DNA of 33,924 nucleotides from Roseibium sp. (GTDB lineage Bacteria > Pseudomonadota > Alphaproteobacteria > Rhizobiales > Stappiaceae), in assembly GCF_025698965.1 (NCBI RefSeq), contig NZ_JAILWL010000011.1, positions 1 to 33,924 on the forward strand, read 5' to 3'. Each line of letters opens with the position of its first letter. The stretch's first letter is position 1. The position numbers and the translations under genes are program-made. Below, in pieces: positions 1-8,631 of the stretch. A model generated the notes under the pieces. The model was not told the DNA's origin, made no database searches, and worked only from the letters and a program-made list of their open reading frames with translations.

Positions 1-1710
1 GAAGTAAGGGTCAGCGCACGAGGGTATCTCGGACGGCGCGGCGGCGTCGACCTGATGGTCTCCGTCAACCCGCAAAGCATGGAAAAGGACGTACAGAGCA
101 TCGAGCCGGGCGGCTATTTTGTGTATGATTGCACCAAGCCTCTGGCACAGCATCTCAAACGGGACGACATCCACTATTTCGGCGTGCCCTTTACCGAAAT
201 GTGCATGAAGGAATTCTCGCCGCCTCGCCTGCAGCAGCTTTTGAAAAACGTTGTCTATGTCGGCACTCTGGCCGCCCTGCTGGACGTCGATTTTGCTGTC
301 TTGAAAGGACTGCTCCACGACCAGTTCAAGGGCAAGGAAAAGCTGATTTCCTCAAACGTACACGCGCTGGAAATGGGCTATCAGTACGCCATGGACAATT
401 TCCAGTGTCCATTGCCGATCCGGCTTGAGAAAAACTTCAATATCGCCCCGCATATTCTTGAAGCCCCCCATATCCTGATGAACGGCAACACGGCGACGGC
501 GCTTGGTGCCATTTATGGCGGTGCAACCGTTGCGGCCTGGTATCCGATTACACCGTCGACGTCTGTCGTCGATGCCTTCGCCAAATATGCAAAGCGGATG
601 CGCATCGACCCGGGCAGCGGCAAGAAGAACTACGCCATCGTTCAGGCCGAAGACGAGCTGGCGGCGATGGGCATGGTTGTAGGCGCAAGCTGGAACGGCG
701 CACGGGCTTTTACTGCCACCTCGGGTCCGGGTCTTTCGCTCATGAGCGAATTCCTGGGGCTGGCCTATTTTGCCGAAGTTCCTGTGGTTCTGATCGATGT
801 TCAGCGTTCTGGCCCGTCCACGGGCATGCCGACGCGCAGCCAGCAGTCGGACATCCTGGCCGCCGCCTATGCCAGCCATGGCGACACCAAACAGGTCCTT
901 CTGTTCCCTGCAACACCTCGGGAATGTTTCGACATGACCGTCGAGGCGTTTGACCTTGCCGAGCGACTGCAGACCCCGGTCATCATGATGTCGGATCTGG
1001 ATCTTGGCATGAACGACTGGATGTCCCCACCCCTTGAATGGGACGACAATTATCAGATGGACCGCGGTAAGGTGCTGGATGCCGAGGCGCTGGAAAACGC
1101 CACTGACTGGGGCCGATACAAGGATGTTGACAACGACGGCATCTGCTATCGGACCCTGCCGGGCACCCATCCTGAAAAAGGTGCCTATTTTACCCGTGGC
1201 TCGTCGAAGAACGAAAACGCAATCTATTCCGAAAGCGGCGAAGACTACGTGCGGAATGTGGACCGTCTCCTGCGCAAGTTCGAAACCGCCAAGCAGTTGG
1301 TTCCCCGTCCCAAGACCCACCCGCCGATCGAGGTCAAGAAACCCAAAACAAAACTGAAGCTCGGAGCACTCTTTTTCGGCACCAGTGCGTCACCGAGCTA
1401 TGAGGCGGTCGAGATGCTTGCTGCCGAAGGGTATCCCATCGACACGATGCGCATTCGCGCCTTCCCCTTCCATGAAAGCCTCGACCAGTTCATCGATGAA
1501 CACGACCTATCATTCGTGATCGAGCAGAACCGCGACGGGCAGATGCGCCAGTTGATCATGAACGAATGCGAAGTGCCAAGAAACAAGCTGATATCGGTAT
1601 TGAACTATTCCGGCACGCCGATAACGGCACGCATGATCGCCGATCAGATCCGCAAGACCCTGAAAACGAAAAGCGCTGATGTGGTTCGCCTGCATCCGGA
1701 GATTGCCTGA
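1..1710 (+). CDS. 2-oxoacid:acceptor (ferredoxin) oxidoreductase, fused gamma-alpha subunit; 5' truncated by window edge
   Basis: Frame 1 is open from base 1 (EVRVSARGYLGRRGGVDLMVSVNPQSM...). Gamma-like N-terminal part, then alpha pyrimidine-binding part (GATVAAWYPITPSTSVVDAF, SGPGLSLMSEFLGLAYFAEVPVVLIDVQRSGPSTGMPTRSQQSDI). Stop TGA overlaps next ATG (TGATG at 1708). Confidence 0.9.
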   Translation, partial: EVRVSARGYLGRRGGVDLMVSVNPQSMEKDVQSIEPGGYFVYDCTKPLAQHLKRDDIHYFGVPFTEMCMKEFSPPRLQQLLKNVVYVGTLAALLDVDFAVLKGLLHDQFKGKEKLISSNVHALEMGYQYAMDNFQCPLPIRLEKNFNIAPHILEAPHILMNGNTATALGAIYGGATVAAWYPITPSTSVVDAFAKYAKRMRIDPGSGKKNYAIVQAEDELAAMGMVVGASWNGARAFTATSGPGLSLMSEFLGLAYFAEVPVVLIDVQRSGPSTGMPTRSQQSDILAAAYASHGDTKQVLLFPATPRECFDMTVEAFDLAERLQTPVIMMSDLDLGMNDWMSPPLEWDDNYQMDRGKVLDAEALENATDWGRYKDVDNDGICYRTLPGTHPEKGAYFTRGSSKNENAIYSESGEDYVRNVDRLLRKFETAKQLVPRPKTHPPIEVKKPKTKLKLGALFFGTSASPSYEAVEMLAAEGYPIDTMRIRAFPFHESLDQFIDEHDLSFVIEQNRDGQMRQLIMNECEVPRNKLISVLNYSGTPITARMIADQIRKTLKTKSADVVRLHPEIA

Positions 1711-2759
1711 TGTCCTATATCAAACCGAATTTCCGTCATCCGCGCCTTCCGGTTAATACGCTCGGCTATACGGTCGCCGACTACGACGGAGCGATCTCGA
1801 CGCTGTGTGCGGGCTGCGGACACGACAGCATTTCTGGTGCAATCCGCAACGCCTGTTTCCTGTCCGCGATCCCGCCCCACCGTATCGCCAAGATTTCCGG
1901 CATCGGCTGTTCGTCGAAAATGCCGACTTATTTCCTTGGCAAATCGCACGGTTTCAATTCGGTTCACGGGCGCATGCCGTCCGTCGCCACAGGTGCCAGC
2001 CTGGCCAACCGCAGCCTGACCTATATCGGGGTTTCCGGCGACGGAGATACGGCGTCCATCGGCATGGGACAGTTCGTTCATCTGGTCCGACGCAATGTGA
2101 ACATGACCTATATTGTCGCGAACAATGGCTGCTATGGTCTCACCAAAGGGCAGGACAGCGCCACGGCGGATCACTGCTCGGTCAGCAAATACGGTGATGT
2201 GAACCCGTTTGACGGCATCGATCTGGCCGGATTGGCCCTGCTTCAGGGGGCAAGCTTTGTCGCCCGCAGTTTTTCCGGCGACAAGGAACAGCTCGAACCG
2301 CTGATCCGCGCCGCCATGGCTCACAACGGATTTGCCTTCATCGATGTGGTCTCACCCTGTGTCACCTTTAACAATCACTCGGGCTCGACCAAAAGCTATT
2401 CGGCAACCCGCGATCATCTGGACGTGATGCCATTGGATTTCGTACCGATGCGCGAAGAAATCCGCACGCAATATTCCGAGGGCACCAGCAAAAGCGTCAC
2501 CTTGCATGATGGTTCAGTCATTCACCTGCACAAGGCCGACACCAGCTTTGCAACAGATGACCGCACCGGATCGATCAATGCAATACAGCAGGCCAAGGAA
2601 GACGGACGGATCCTCACCGGTCTTTTGTTCCTGGACCCGGATACCCACGACCTGAACCACAATCTGGATATCGCTTCACGTCCACTGAACGAGCTTGGTA
2701 AAGACGAGCTCTGCCCCGGGAGCAAGGTTCTGGACAGTATCAACGAAGGCCTGCGCTGA
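1710..2759 (+). CDS. 2-oxoacid:acceptor (ferredoxin) oxidoreductase beta subunit, TPP-binding
   Basis: CAGCGHDSISGAIRNA, KISGIGCSSKMPTYF, GVSGDGDTASIGMGQFVHLVRRN, YIVANNGCYGLTKGQDSAT are beta-subunit TPP motifs; translationally coupled to the alpha subunit. Confidence 0.92.
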   Translation: MSYIKPNFRHPRLPVNTLGYTVADYDGAISTLCAGCGHDSISGAIRNACFLSAIPPHRIAKISGIGCSSKMPTYFLGKSHGFNSVHGRMPSVATGASLANRSLTYIGVSGDGDTASIGMGQFVHLVRRNVNMTYIVANNGCYGLTKGQDSATADHCSVSKYGDVNPFDGIDLAGLALLQGASFVARSFSGDKEQLEPLIRAAMAHNGFAFIDVVSPCVTFNNHSGSTKSYSATRDHLDVMPLDFVPMREEIRTQYSEGTSKSVTLHDGSVIHLHKADTSFATDDRTGSINAIQQAKEDGRILTGLLFLDPDTHDLNHNLDIASRPLNELGKDELCPGSKVLDSINEGLR

Positions 2760-2940
2760 CGCATTGAACTCGGGCATCTTAATAGTCGCCAGTCGGTTTC
2801 CAACCGCACACGATGCAAGGACTATTGTAGTTGTGGCAGTGTCGACGACCAGTCGATCACCGAAAATGGCGTCGCTGTCTATGTGGTCGTGACCGCTTAA
2901 GTCCTGAAACTTCCGGAAACAAAACAAGCAATCTTGTTCA

Positions 2941-2978
2941 CACCAACCGCCTGTCACTCAAGTGACTGGAGGTTGGTG
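2941..2978. terminator. Hairpin between convergent korB-like gene and soeC; probable bidirectional terminator
   Basis: CACCAACCgcctGTCACTcaAGTGACtggaGGTTGGTG: near-perfect stem (two mismatches) in the convergent gap 2760-3007. Confidence 0.6.
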
Positions 2979-3007
2979 CGAACGGAACCACGAATGCTGA
3001 GGGCCGA

Positions 3008-3904
3008 CTATCCCGCGACGGCCTGTGCGCTGCGAGCACCATAATAGAGCCCGACAACATGCTCCGCTTCAGCAAAGAAAAGCCAGCGGGAGGCAAATGT
3101 CCCGATCAGATAACAAAGAATCGCAAGCGCTGCCGATACGATCCCCTGGGGCAGAAGGATCAGAACCGCAATCGGCAGAACGATCATGAAGACAAAGGCA
3201 ATCACCCGCAGCTTTTGCGCATGCTTGCGCCCGACCACGTGAACCATCTCCTTCAACAGATAGTTTGTTCCCGTATGCGGTGGTTCAAACAGACGCGCTG
3301 CTCCGATATCGCCCAGTCCGGTCGCACTTTCGATCGTGTGACCCCGCTCTTCAAACCTTCGATCTCCTAGCACCCAGTGCAAAATCTGCACGATCCCGGC
3401 CACCACAAGCAACGCTAAAGCCACTGCACTTTGCTGAGCAAGGATTGCGCCCCCGGCCAGAGACAATGTGAGCAGATGAAGTGGCGTCAGCCAGTGGTTC
3501 CAGCGGGGGACCGTCATGAGTTGCGCATAAATCATCGAAGTCGCCACAACTGTCGCAACTGACAGGGCAGCACCAAGCCAGCCGAGCAACCCGGCGGATA
3601 TGTCCAGAAAAACCGCAGCAAAGGCATATAATCCCATCGCCACCAGCGCCAACGACGAAAGCCACGCTTCTCTTGAAAGCCAGCTGGTCTTCCATTGCGT
3701 GAAGGCTTTCAAAGCCCGCTGCGGATTGCCAAGGTGAAAGGTGGAGGCCACAAGCCCGCCAACGGCCAGCGCAAAAGCAAGGGCGAAATAGAAAAATGCC
3801 TCCCACCCGGTCACCTGCGGCAGGCCAAGGCCCAGAAAACTCAGCAATCCGAACCCGAGACCGGACAGCACGGTAAAGACGATAACGGACGGTGCCGGAT
3901 GCAT
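3008..3904 (-). CDS. soeC: DmsC/NrfD-like membrane anchor subunit, SoeC-type
   Basis: Multi-TM protein; start MHPAPSVIVFTVLSGLGFGLLSF at 3904 overlaps the soeB stop (TGATG). Downstream of Mo and FeS subunits and in the xsc operon. Confidence 0.75.
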   Translation of the reverse strand: MHPAPSVIVFTVLSGLGFGLLSFLGLGLPQVTGWEAFFYFALAFALAVGGLVASTFHLGNPQRALKAFTQWKTSWLSREAWLSSLALVAMGLYAFAAVFLDISAGLLGWLGAALSVATVVATSMIYAQLMTVPRWNHWLTPLHLLTLSLAGGAILAQQSAVALALLVVAGIVQILHWVLGDRRFEERGHTIESATGLGDIGAARLFEPPHTGTNYLLKEMVHVVGRKHAQKLRVIAFVFMIVLPIAVLILLPQGIVSAALAILCYLIGTFASRWLFFAEAEHVVGLYYGARSAQAVAG

Positions 3905-4653
3905 CAGATCGCCTCCAGAGCTTTGTCGAGCCACTTCAGGAACCCTTTCGGCTCCCCGGCGACCGGTTCCAATGCAGGCGATAGAACATCCATGTCGGGC
4001 AGTTGATCCTTGGGACGAGGCGGCAGATACTTGTTTGTCGGCTGTGTCCCCTGTTCGGGCATCAGGTCAAAACCGCCACGTTCGGCCACCAGCATCGAAA
4101 CCTCGCTTGAAGGGTCACCAAGATCACCGAAATGGCGCGCGCCTGCCGGGCAGGTGCGCACACAAGCCGGAATGCGATCTTCCTCCGGCAGGTTCTCGTT
4201 GTAGATACGATCCACACAGAGTGTGCATTTCTTCATGACACCGGCAGCGAGATCCAGTTCCCTCGCGCCATATGGACAAGCCCAGGCGCACAGTCCGCAA
4301 CCGATACAGGCATCCTCTTCCACCAGCACAATGCCATCTTCCTGGCGTTTGTAGCTGGCACCCGTCGGGCACACGGTCACACATGGCGCATCGTCGCAAT
4401 GCAGGCAGGATTTTGGAAAATGCACTGTCTGACTGCAACCGCCGGCCCGCGGTTCGACTTCATAGGAATGGACACGGTTCAGGAAGGTCCCCGATGGATT
4501 GCTGCCATAGGCATCCATATCGCTCAGCGGAGCGCCGTAGTTTTCCGTATTCCAGCCTTTACAGGCGGTCACACAGGCGTGACAGCCGACACATGTGTCC
4601 AGGTCAATGACAAGGCCGAGTTTCTTTTCGCTCGTTTCCGGCAACTGGGTCAT
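3904..4653 (-). CDS. soeB: 4Fe-4S ferredoxin-type electron-transfer subunit, SoeB/DmsB-like
   Basis: CVGCHACVTACK, CLHCDDAPCVTVCPTGA, CIGCGLCAWACPYGA, CTLC...CVRTCP cysteine clusters; ATGA overlap with soeA. Confidence 0.82.
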   Translation of the reverse strand: MTQLPETSEKKLGLVIDLDTCVGCHACVTACKGWNTENYGAPLSDMDAYGSNPSGTFLNRVHSYEVEPRAGGCSQTVHFPKSCLHCDDAPCVTVCPTGASYKRQEDGIVLVEEDACIGCGLCAWACPYGARELDLAAGVMKKCTLCVDRIYNENLPEEDRIPACVRTCPAGARHFGDLGDPSSEVSMLVAERGGFDLMPEQGTQPTNKYLPPRPKDQLPDMDVLSPALEPVAGEPKGFLKWLDKALEAI

Positions 4654-7472
4654 TTGCTCACCTTCTGACGAACCACGGCAGGTCCTTCCCCGACCGGCGA
4701 TTTCAAGGCACCGAAGACGGGCTGGCTCTCCTCTGGTGCTGTCACTTTTTCAATGCGGACGCGAAGATCGAACCAGGCCGCCTGCCCGGTAATCGGGTCG
4801 GAGTTCGCCCATCTCATGCCATCGCCCTTCGATGGCAGCAATTCATGGATCAGGTGGTTCAGAAGAAACCCCTTTGTTGCCTCCGGCGCGTCATCTTCAA
4901 GTGCCCAGGCCCCTTTGCGTTTACCGATGGCATTCCACGTCCAGACGGTGTTTTCGTTGAGCCCGGCCATGTGGGCGACCGGCACCGTGATCTGTCCATG
5001 AATGGATGTCACCTGTGCCCAATCGCCATCTTCAAACCCGTGCTGCTGCCAGATTTTCGTTGGCACATAAAGCGGATTGCGCCCGTGGATCTGCCGCAGC
5101 CAGGCATTCTGACTTCCCCAGGAGTGGTACATCGCCATTGGCCGTTGCGTGAGCGCATGCACCGGGTACTGCTCAGGATCGACCACCGTCTCCTCCAGGA
5201 CCGGATACCAGGTCGGCAACGGATCCAGACACTCAAGGATCTGCTGGCGCAGGTGATCCGGAGGCTGCCGCTCGCCATGTCCCTCCGCTGCAAGTTGCAG
5301 CCGTCTGAGAGGTTCGACATAGAGCTGAAAGAGATAGGGCTGTGGTTTGTCGTAAAATCCGAGGCCGACCGCCCAGTCCTGATAGGCCCGGTTCCAGGGT
5401 TTGTAAAAAGCCGCTTCATCCGGCACATGTTCGACAAAAAAGCTGCCGTTCTCGATGTATTTTTCAAGTTGATCCGGATTGATATCTCCCCGACCGGTCT
5501 TTGTACCGTCGCCACGGAACCCGGCAAGCGGACCGATTCCGGGCCGGCGCTGATGATTGACGATGTAATCGGCATAGTCTTCGTAACGAGCCTCGCCATT
5601 CTCATCGATAAATCCGGGAAGACCGAGCCTCGCTCCCAGATCGATCAGAACTGACTGAAACCCGCGCACGTCCCTGTCCGGTTCGACCACCGGCCAGCGG
5701 ATCGCATCTGCCGCAGCTTCCGCTTCACAGATCGGCCTGTCCAGAAGCGAGATACAGTCATGCCGCTCCAGATAGGTGGTATCGGGCAGGATCAGATCCG
5801 CATAAGCGACCATCTCGGAGGAATAGGCGTCGGAGTAGATGATGCGCGGAATGACATAGTCTCCGTTCTCATCCTTGTCCGTCAGCATTTCCATGACACC
5901 ACGCGTGTTCATGGACGAGTTCCAGGCCATGTTGGCCATATAGAGGAACAGCGTGTCGATCTTGTAGGGGTCGCCCGCATGTGCATTGGAAATGACCATA
6001 TGCATCAGGCCATGCGCTGAGAGCGGATTCTCCCAGGTGAATGCCTTGTCGATCCGCGCGGGAGATCCGTCTTCCTTGAAGGCAAGATCTGCCGGTCCGC
6101 GAACAAAACCAAGATGGGGACCATCAAGCGGACAGTCCGGTTTTGAATGACAATGAGGTGTCGGATGTGCCTCGACCGGCTTCGGGTAAGGCGGCTTGAA
6201 ACGGAACCCGCCAGGGACCTCGACAGTTCCAAGGAGGATTTGCAGGACGTGAAGCGTCCGACAGGTCTGAAAGCCGTTGGAATGCGCTGAAATCCCGCGC
6301 ATGGCATGAAAGCTCACCGGTCTTCCGGTCATCGTCTCATGCCGTTTGCCGCGAAAATCCGTCCAGGGTTGGTCGAGTTCGAATGCTTCTTCAAATGCAA
6401 CCCGGGCCAGTTCGGCGGCGATCGATTTAATGCGCCCGGCGCTGACACCGCATCGCTCGCCAACGGCTTCGGGGCTGTAGTCTTCCGAAAGGAAACGTTC
6501 GGCAAGGTGTTGGAAGACAGTCCGGTGCGTCACCCCGTCCATTTCAACACTGGCTGCCAGATTGGGTTTGACGCCAGGCTCGTCGAACGGTGTTAGCGTG
6601 CCGGTGGTTCGGTCGACAACAAGCGGCTTGCCGTCACTGTCCCGCAGCAGAAGGCCGTTGTCCGGAGACCCGGGTGTCTCGTTGAGCAGACAGGGTGCGT
6701 TGGTAAAGTTTGCAAGATACTTCAGATCTATCTTGCCGGCCTTCAAAAGCAGATGGATCAGCGCGGAAATAAAAAGCCCGTCTGTTCCGGGCGTGATGCC
6801 GACCCATTCGTCGGCGATTGCGTTGTATCCGGAGCGGATCGGATTGACCCCGATCACCTTGCCTCCGCGAGCCTTCAGCTTGCCGAGCCCCATCTTGATC
6901 GGATTGGAATCGTGGTCCTCCGCCACTCCGAAAATCATGAAGAGTTTCGTCCGGTCCCAGTCCGGTTGACCGAATTCCCAGAACGCCCCACCCATGGTGT
7001 AGATACCGGCGGTCGCCATGTTGACCGAGCAGAACCCGCCATGGGCCGCATAGTTCGGAGTACCGAAATTCTGGGCCCAGAAACTCGTAAAACTCTGCGA
7101 CTGATCCCGGCCGGTGAAAAAAGCAAGTTTCTCCGGAGAAGACTTGCGGATCGGCTCAAGCCACAAGGTTGCGATCGACAGTGCTTCGTCCCAGGAGATT
7201 TCCTCGAATTCTCCAGACCCGCGCGGCCCGGTTCGTTTCATCGGTGCACGCAACCGGGACGGTGCATTCACCTGCATTATGCCGGAAGACCCTTTGGCGC
7301 AAAGCACGCCCTTGTTGACGGGATGGTCGCGATTGCCTTCGATATAGGCCACCTTGCCATCTTTCATATGCACGTTGATCCCACATCGGCAGGCGCACAT
7401 GTAACAGGTTGTTTTCCGAACTTCGTCAGACACTTTGGGCGAGGTGTCGAGTGCCCGATCTTCAAAAAACAT
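4650..7472 (-). CDS. soeA: Molybdopterin oxidoreductase catalytic subunit, probably cytoplasmic sulfite dehydrogenase SoeA
   Basis: Start at MFFEDRALDTSPKVSDEVRKTTCYMCACRCGINVHMKDGKVAYIEGN (ATG 7472 overlaps ackA stop); CxxCxxxC FeS motif near the N-terminus, no Tat RR leader, Mo-bisPGD oxidoreductase body; adjacency to xsc supports sulfite as substrate. Confidence 0.78.
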   Translation of the reverse strand: MFFEDRALDTSPKVSDEVRKTTCYMCACRCGINVHMKDGKVAYIEGNRDHPVNKGVLCAKGSSGIMQVNAPSRLRAPMKRTGPRGSGEFEEISWDEALSIATLWLEPIRKSSPEKLAFFTGRDQSQSFTSFWAQNFGTPNYAAHGGFCSVNMATAGIYTMGGAFWEFGQPDWDRTKLFMIFGVAEDHDSNPIKMGLGKLKARGGKVIGVNPIRSGYNAIADEWVGITPGTDGLFISALIHLLLKAGKIDLKYLANFTNAPCLLNETPGSPDNGLLLRDSDGKPLVVDRTTGTLTPFDEPGVKPNLAASVEMDGVTHRTVFQHLAERFLSEDYSPEAVGERCGVSAGRIKSIAAELARVAFEEAFELDQPWTDFRGKRHETMTGRPVSFHAMRGISAHSNGFQTCRTLHVLQILLGTVEVPGGFRFKPPYPKPVEAHPTPHCHSKPDCPLDGPHLGFVRGPADLAFKEDGSPARIDKAFTWENPLSAHGLMHMVISNAHAGDPYKIDTLFLYMANMAWNSSMNTRGVMEMLTDKDENGDYVIPRIIYSDAYSSEMVAYADLILPDTTYLERHDCISLLDRPICEAEAAADAIRWPVVEPDRDVRGFQSVLIDLGARLGLPGFIDENGEARYEDYADYIVNHQRRPGIGPLAGFRGDGTKTGRGDINPDQLEKYIENGSFFVEHVPDEAAFYKPWNRAYQDWAVGLGFYDKPQPYLFQLYVEPLRRLQLAAEGHGERQPPDHLRQQILECLDPLPTWYPVLEETVVDPEQYPVHALTQRPMAMYHSWGSQNAWLRQIHGRNPLYVPTKIWQQHGFEDGDWAQVTSIHGQITVPVAHMAGLNENTVWTWNAIGKRKGAWALEDDAPEATKGFLLNHLIHELLPSKGDGMRWANSDPITGQAAWFDLRVRIEKVTAPEESQPVFGALKSPVGEGPAVVRQKVSK

Positions 7473-8614
7473 CAACAGGGCTCCGTAAGGGACAAGGCAT
7501 TTCTGGCAATCATTTCTTCCTCTTCCGCCGGTACGATCCACACCTCCACCCTGGAATCGGCGGCGTGCAATTTTGCTGAACCAGCCTCGTTGGCCTGTTC
7601 GTCGACGTCAACGCCAAGCCATGAAAGACCTTCAAGAATTGTGGATCTTGCCCTGGCATCGTTTTCCCCGATGCCACCGGTGAAGGCGACGGCGTCCAGA
7701 CCGCCCATTGCCGCAATCATCGAACCGGCATGGCGAATGGCCCAATAGCAAAAGTGTTCGACCGCAAATCGGGATTCTTCGGTGTTGAGAGACTGAAGCT
7801 GACGCATGTCCGAAAACCCGCCGAGCGCCAGCAGACCGCTTTCCTTGTTGAGGATATCCGACGTGCGTTCAACTCCGTGTTCCGCCACCATTTTCAGAAC
7901 GACGTTGCCGTCGATGGATCCGCACCGGGTTCCCATGGTCAGACCTTCCAGTGGGGAATAACCCATCGTCGTCGCAACGGACTTGCCGCGGCGAACCGCA
8001 CACAGGCTGGCACCATTTCCAAGGTGAAGCGCCAACAGCCTTTCCGGCACATCTTTTCCGGAAACGCCAGGGAGCTTGTGCACCAGGCTCTGATAGGAAA
8101 TACCGTGAAACCCGTAGCGCTGCAGCCCGGCTTCGGTTTCACTGTCGGGAATGGCGTAACGCCTGGCAACTTCAGGATTGGTCGCGTGAAATGCCGTGTC
8201 GAAGCTCACGCATTGCGCAAGCTCAGGCGCAATCTCGGCAACTGCCCGAATGGCAGCGAGATTGTGCGGATTGTGAAGCGGTGCCAGCGGAATGCAACGA
8301 TCGATTTCCGCAAGAACATCTTCGTTCACCAGGCAAGGGGCAAGAAGGTTACGTCCACCATGCACCACCCGGTGAGCTGCCGCCCGGAGGCTGGAAAGAG
8401 CAATACCCATTTCTTCCAGCGCCCCGAAAATGGCATCCAGCGCGCTGACATGACTGGGGAGCGACAAGCCCACTCCATGAGTGTCCACGATCAACTTTGA
8501 GGCGCCGCCGATTTCGACAGCGCTCCCATAGGTTTTTTTCGACAAGTCCGCTGCGAACACAGCGAACTTGATCGAGGACGATCCGGAATTCAGGACAAGT
8601 ATGTCTCCCATCAC
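7472..8614 (-). CDS. ackA: Acetate kinase
   Basis: MGDILVLNSGSSSIKFAVF, RVVHGG, FDTAFH, RYGFHGISYQSL, LHLGNGASLCAV, TMGYSPLEGLTMGTRCGSID, FTGGIGENDA are AckA motifs. Confidence 0.95.
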   Translation of the reverse strand: MMGDILVLNSGSSSIKFAVFAADLSKKTYGSAVEIGGASKLIVDTHGVGLSLPSHVSALDAIFGALEEMGIALSSLRAAAHRVVHGGRNLLAPCLVNEDVLAEIDRCIPLAPLHNPHNLAAIRAVAEIAPELAQCVSFDTAFHATNPEVARRYAIPDSETEAGLQRYGFHGISYQSLVHKLPGVSGKDVPERLLALHLGNGASLCAVRRGKSVATTMGYSPLEGLTMGTRCGSIDGNVVLKMVAEHGVERTSDILNKESGLLALGGFSDMRQLQSLNTEESRFAVEHFCYWAIRHAGSMIAAMGGLDAVAFTGGIGENDARARSTILEGLSWLGVDVDEQANEAGSAKLHAADSRVEVWIVPAEEEEMIARNALSLTEPC

Positions 8615-8631
8615 ACTGTCAGGCCTGCCGG

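Noticed and set aside
352-1320. 322-aa minus-strand ORF inside the 2-oxoacid oxidoreductase alpha gene
   Set aside because: Antisense shadow of a confidently identified gene.
6753-7748. 331-aa plus-strand ORF spanning the soeA/ackA junction
   Set aside because: Antisense to two well-supported coupled genes; composition typical of a mirror frame.
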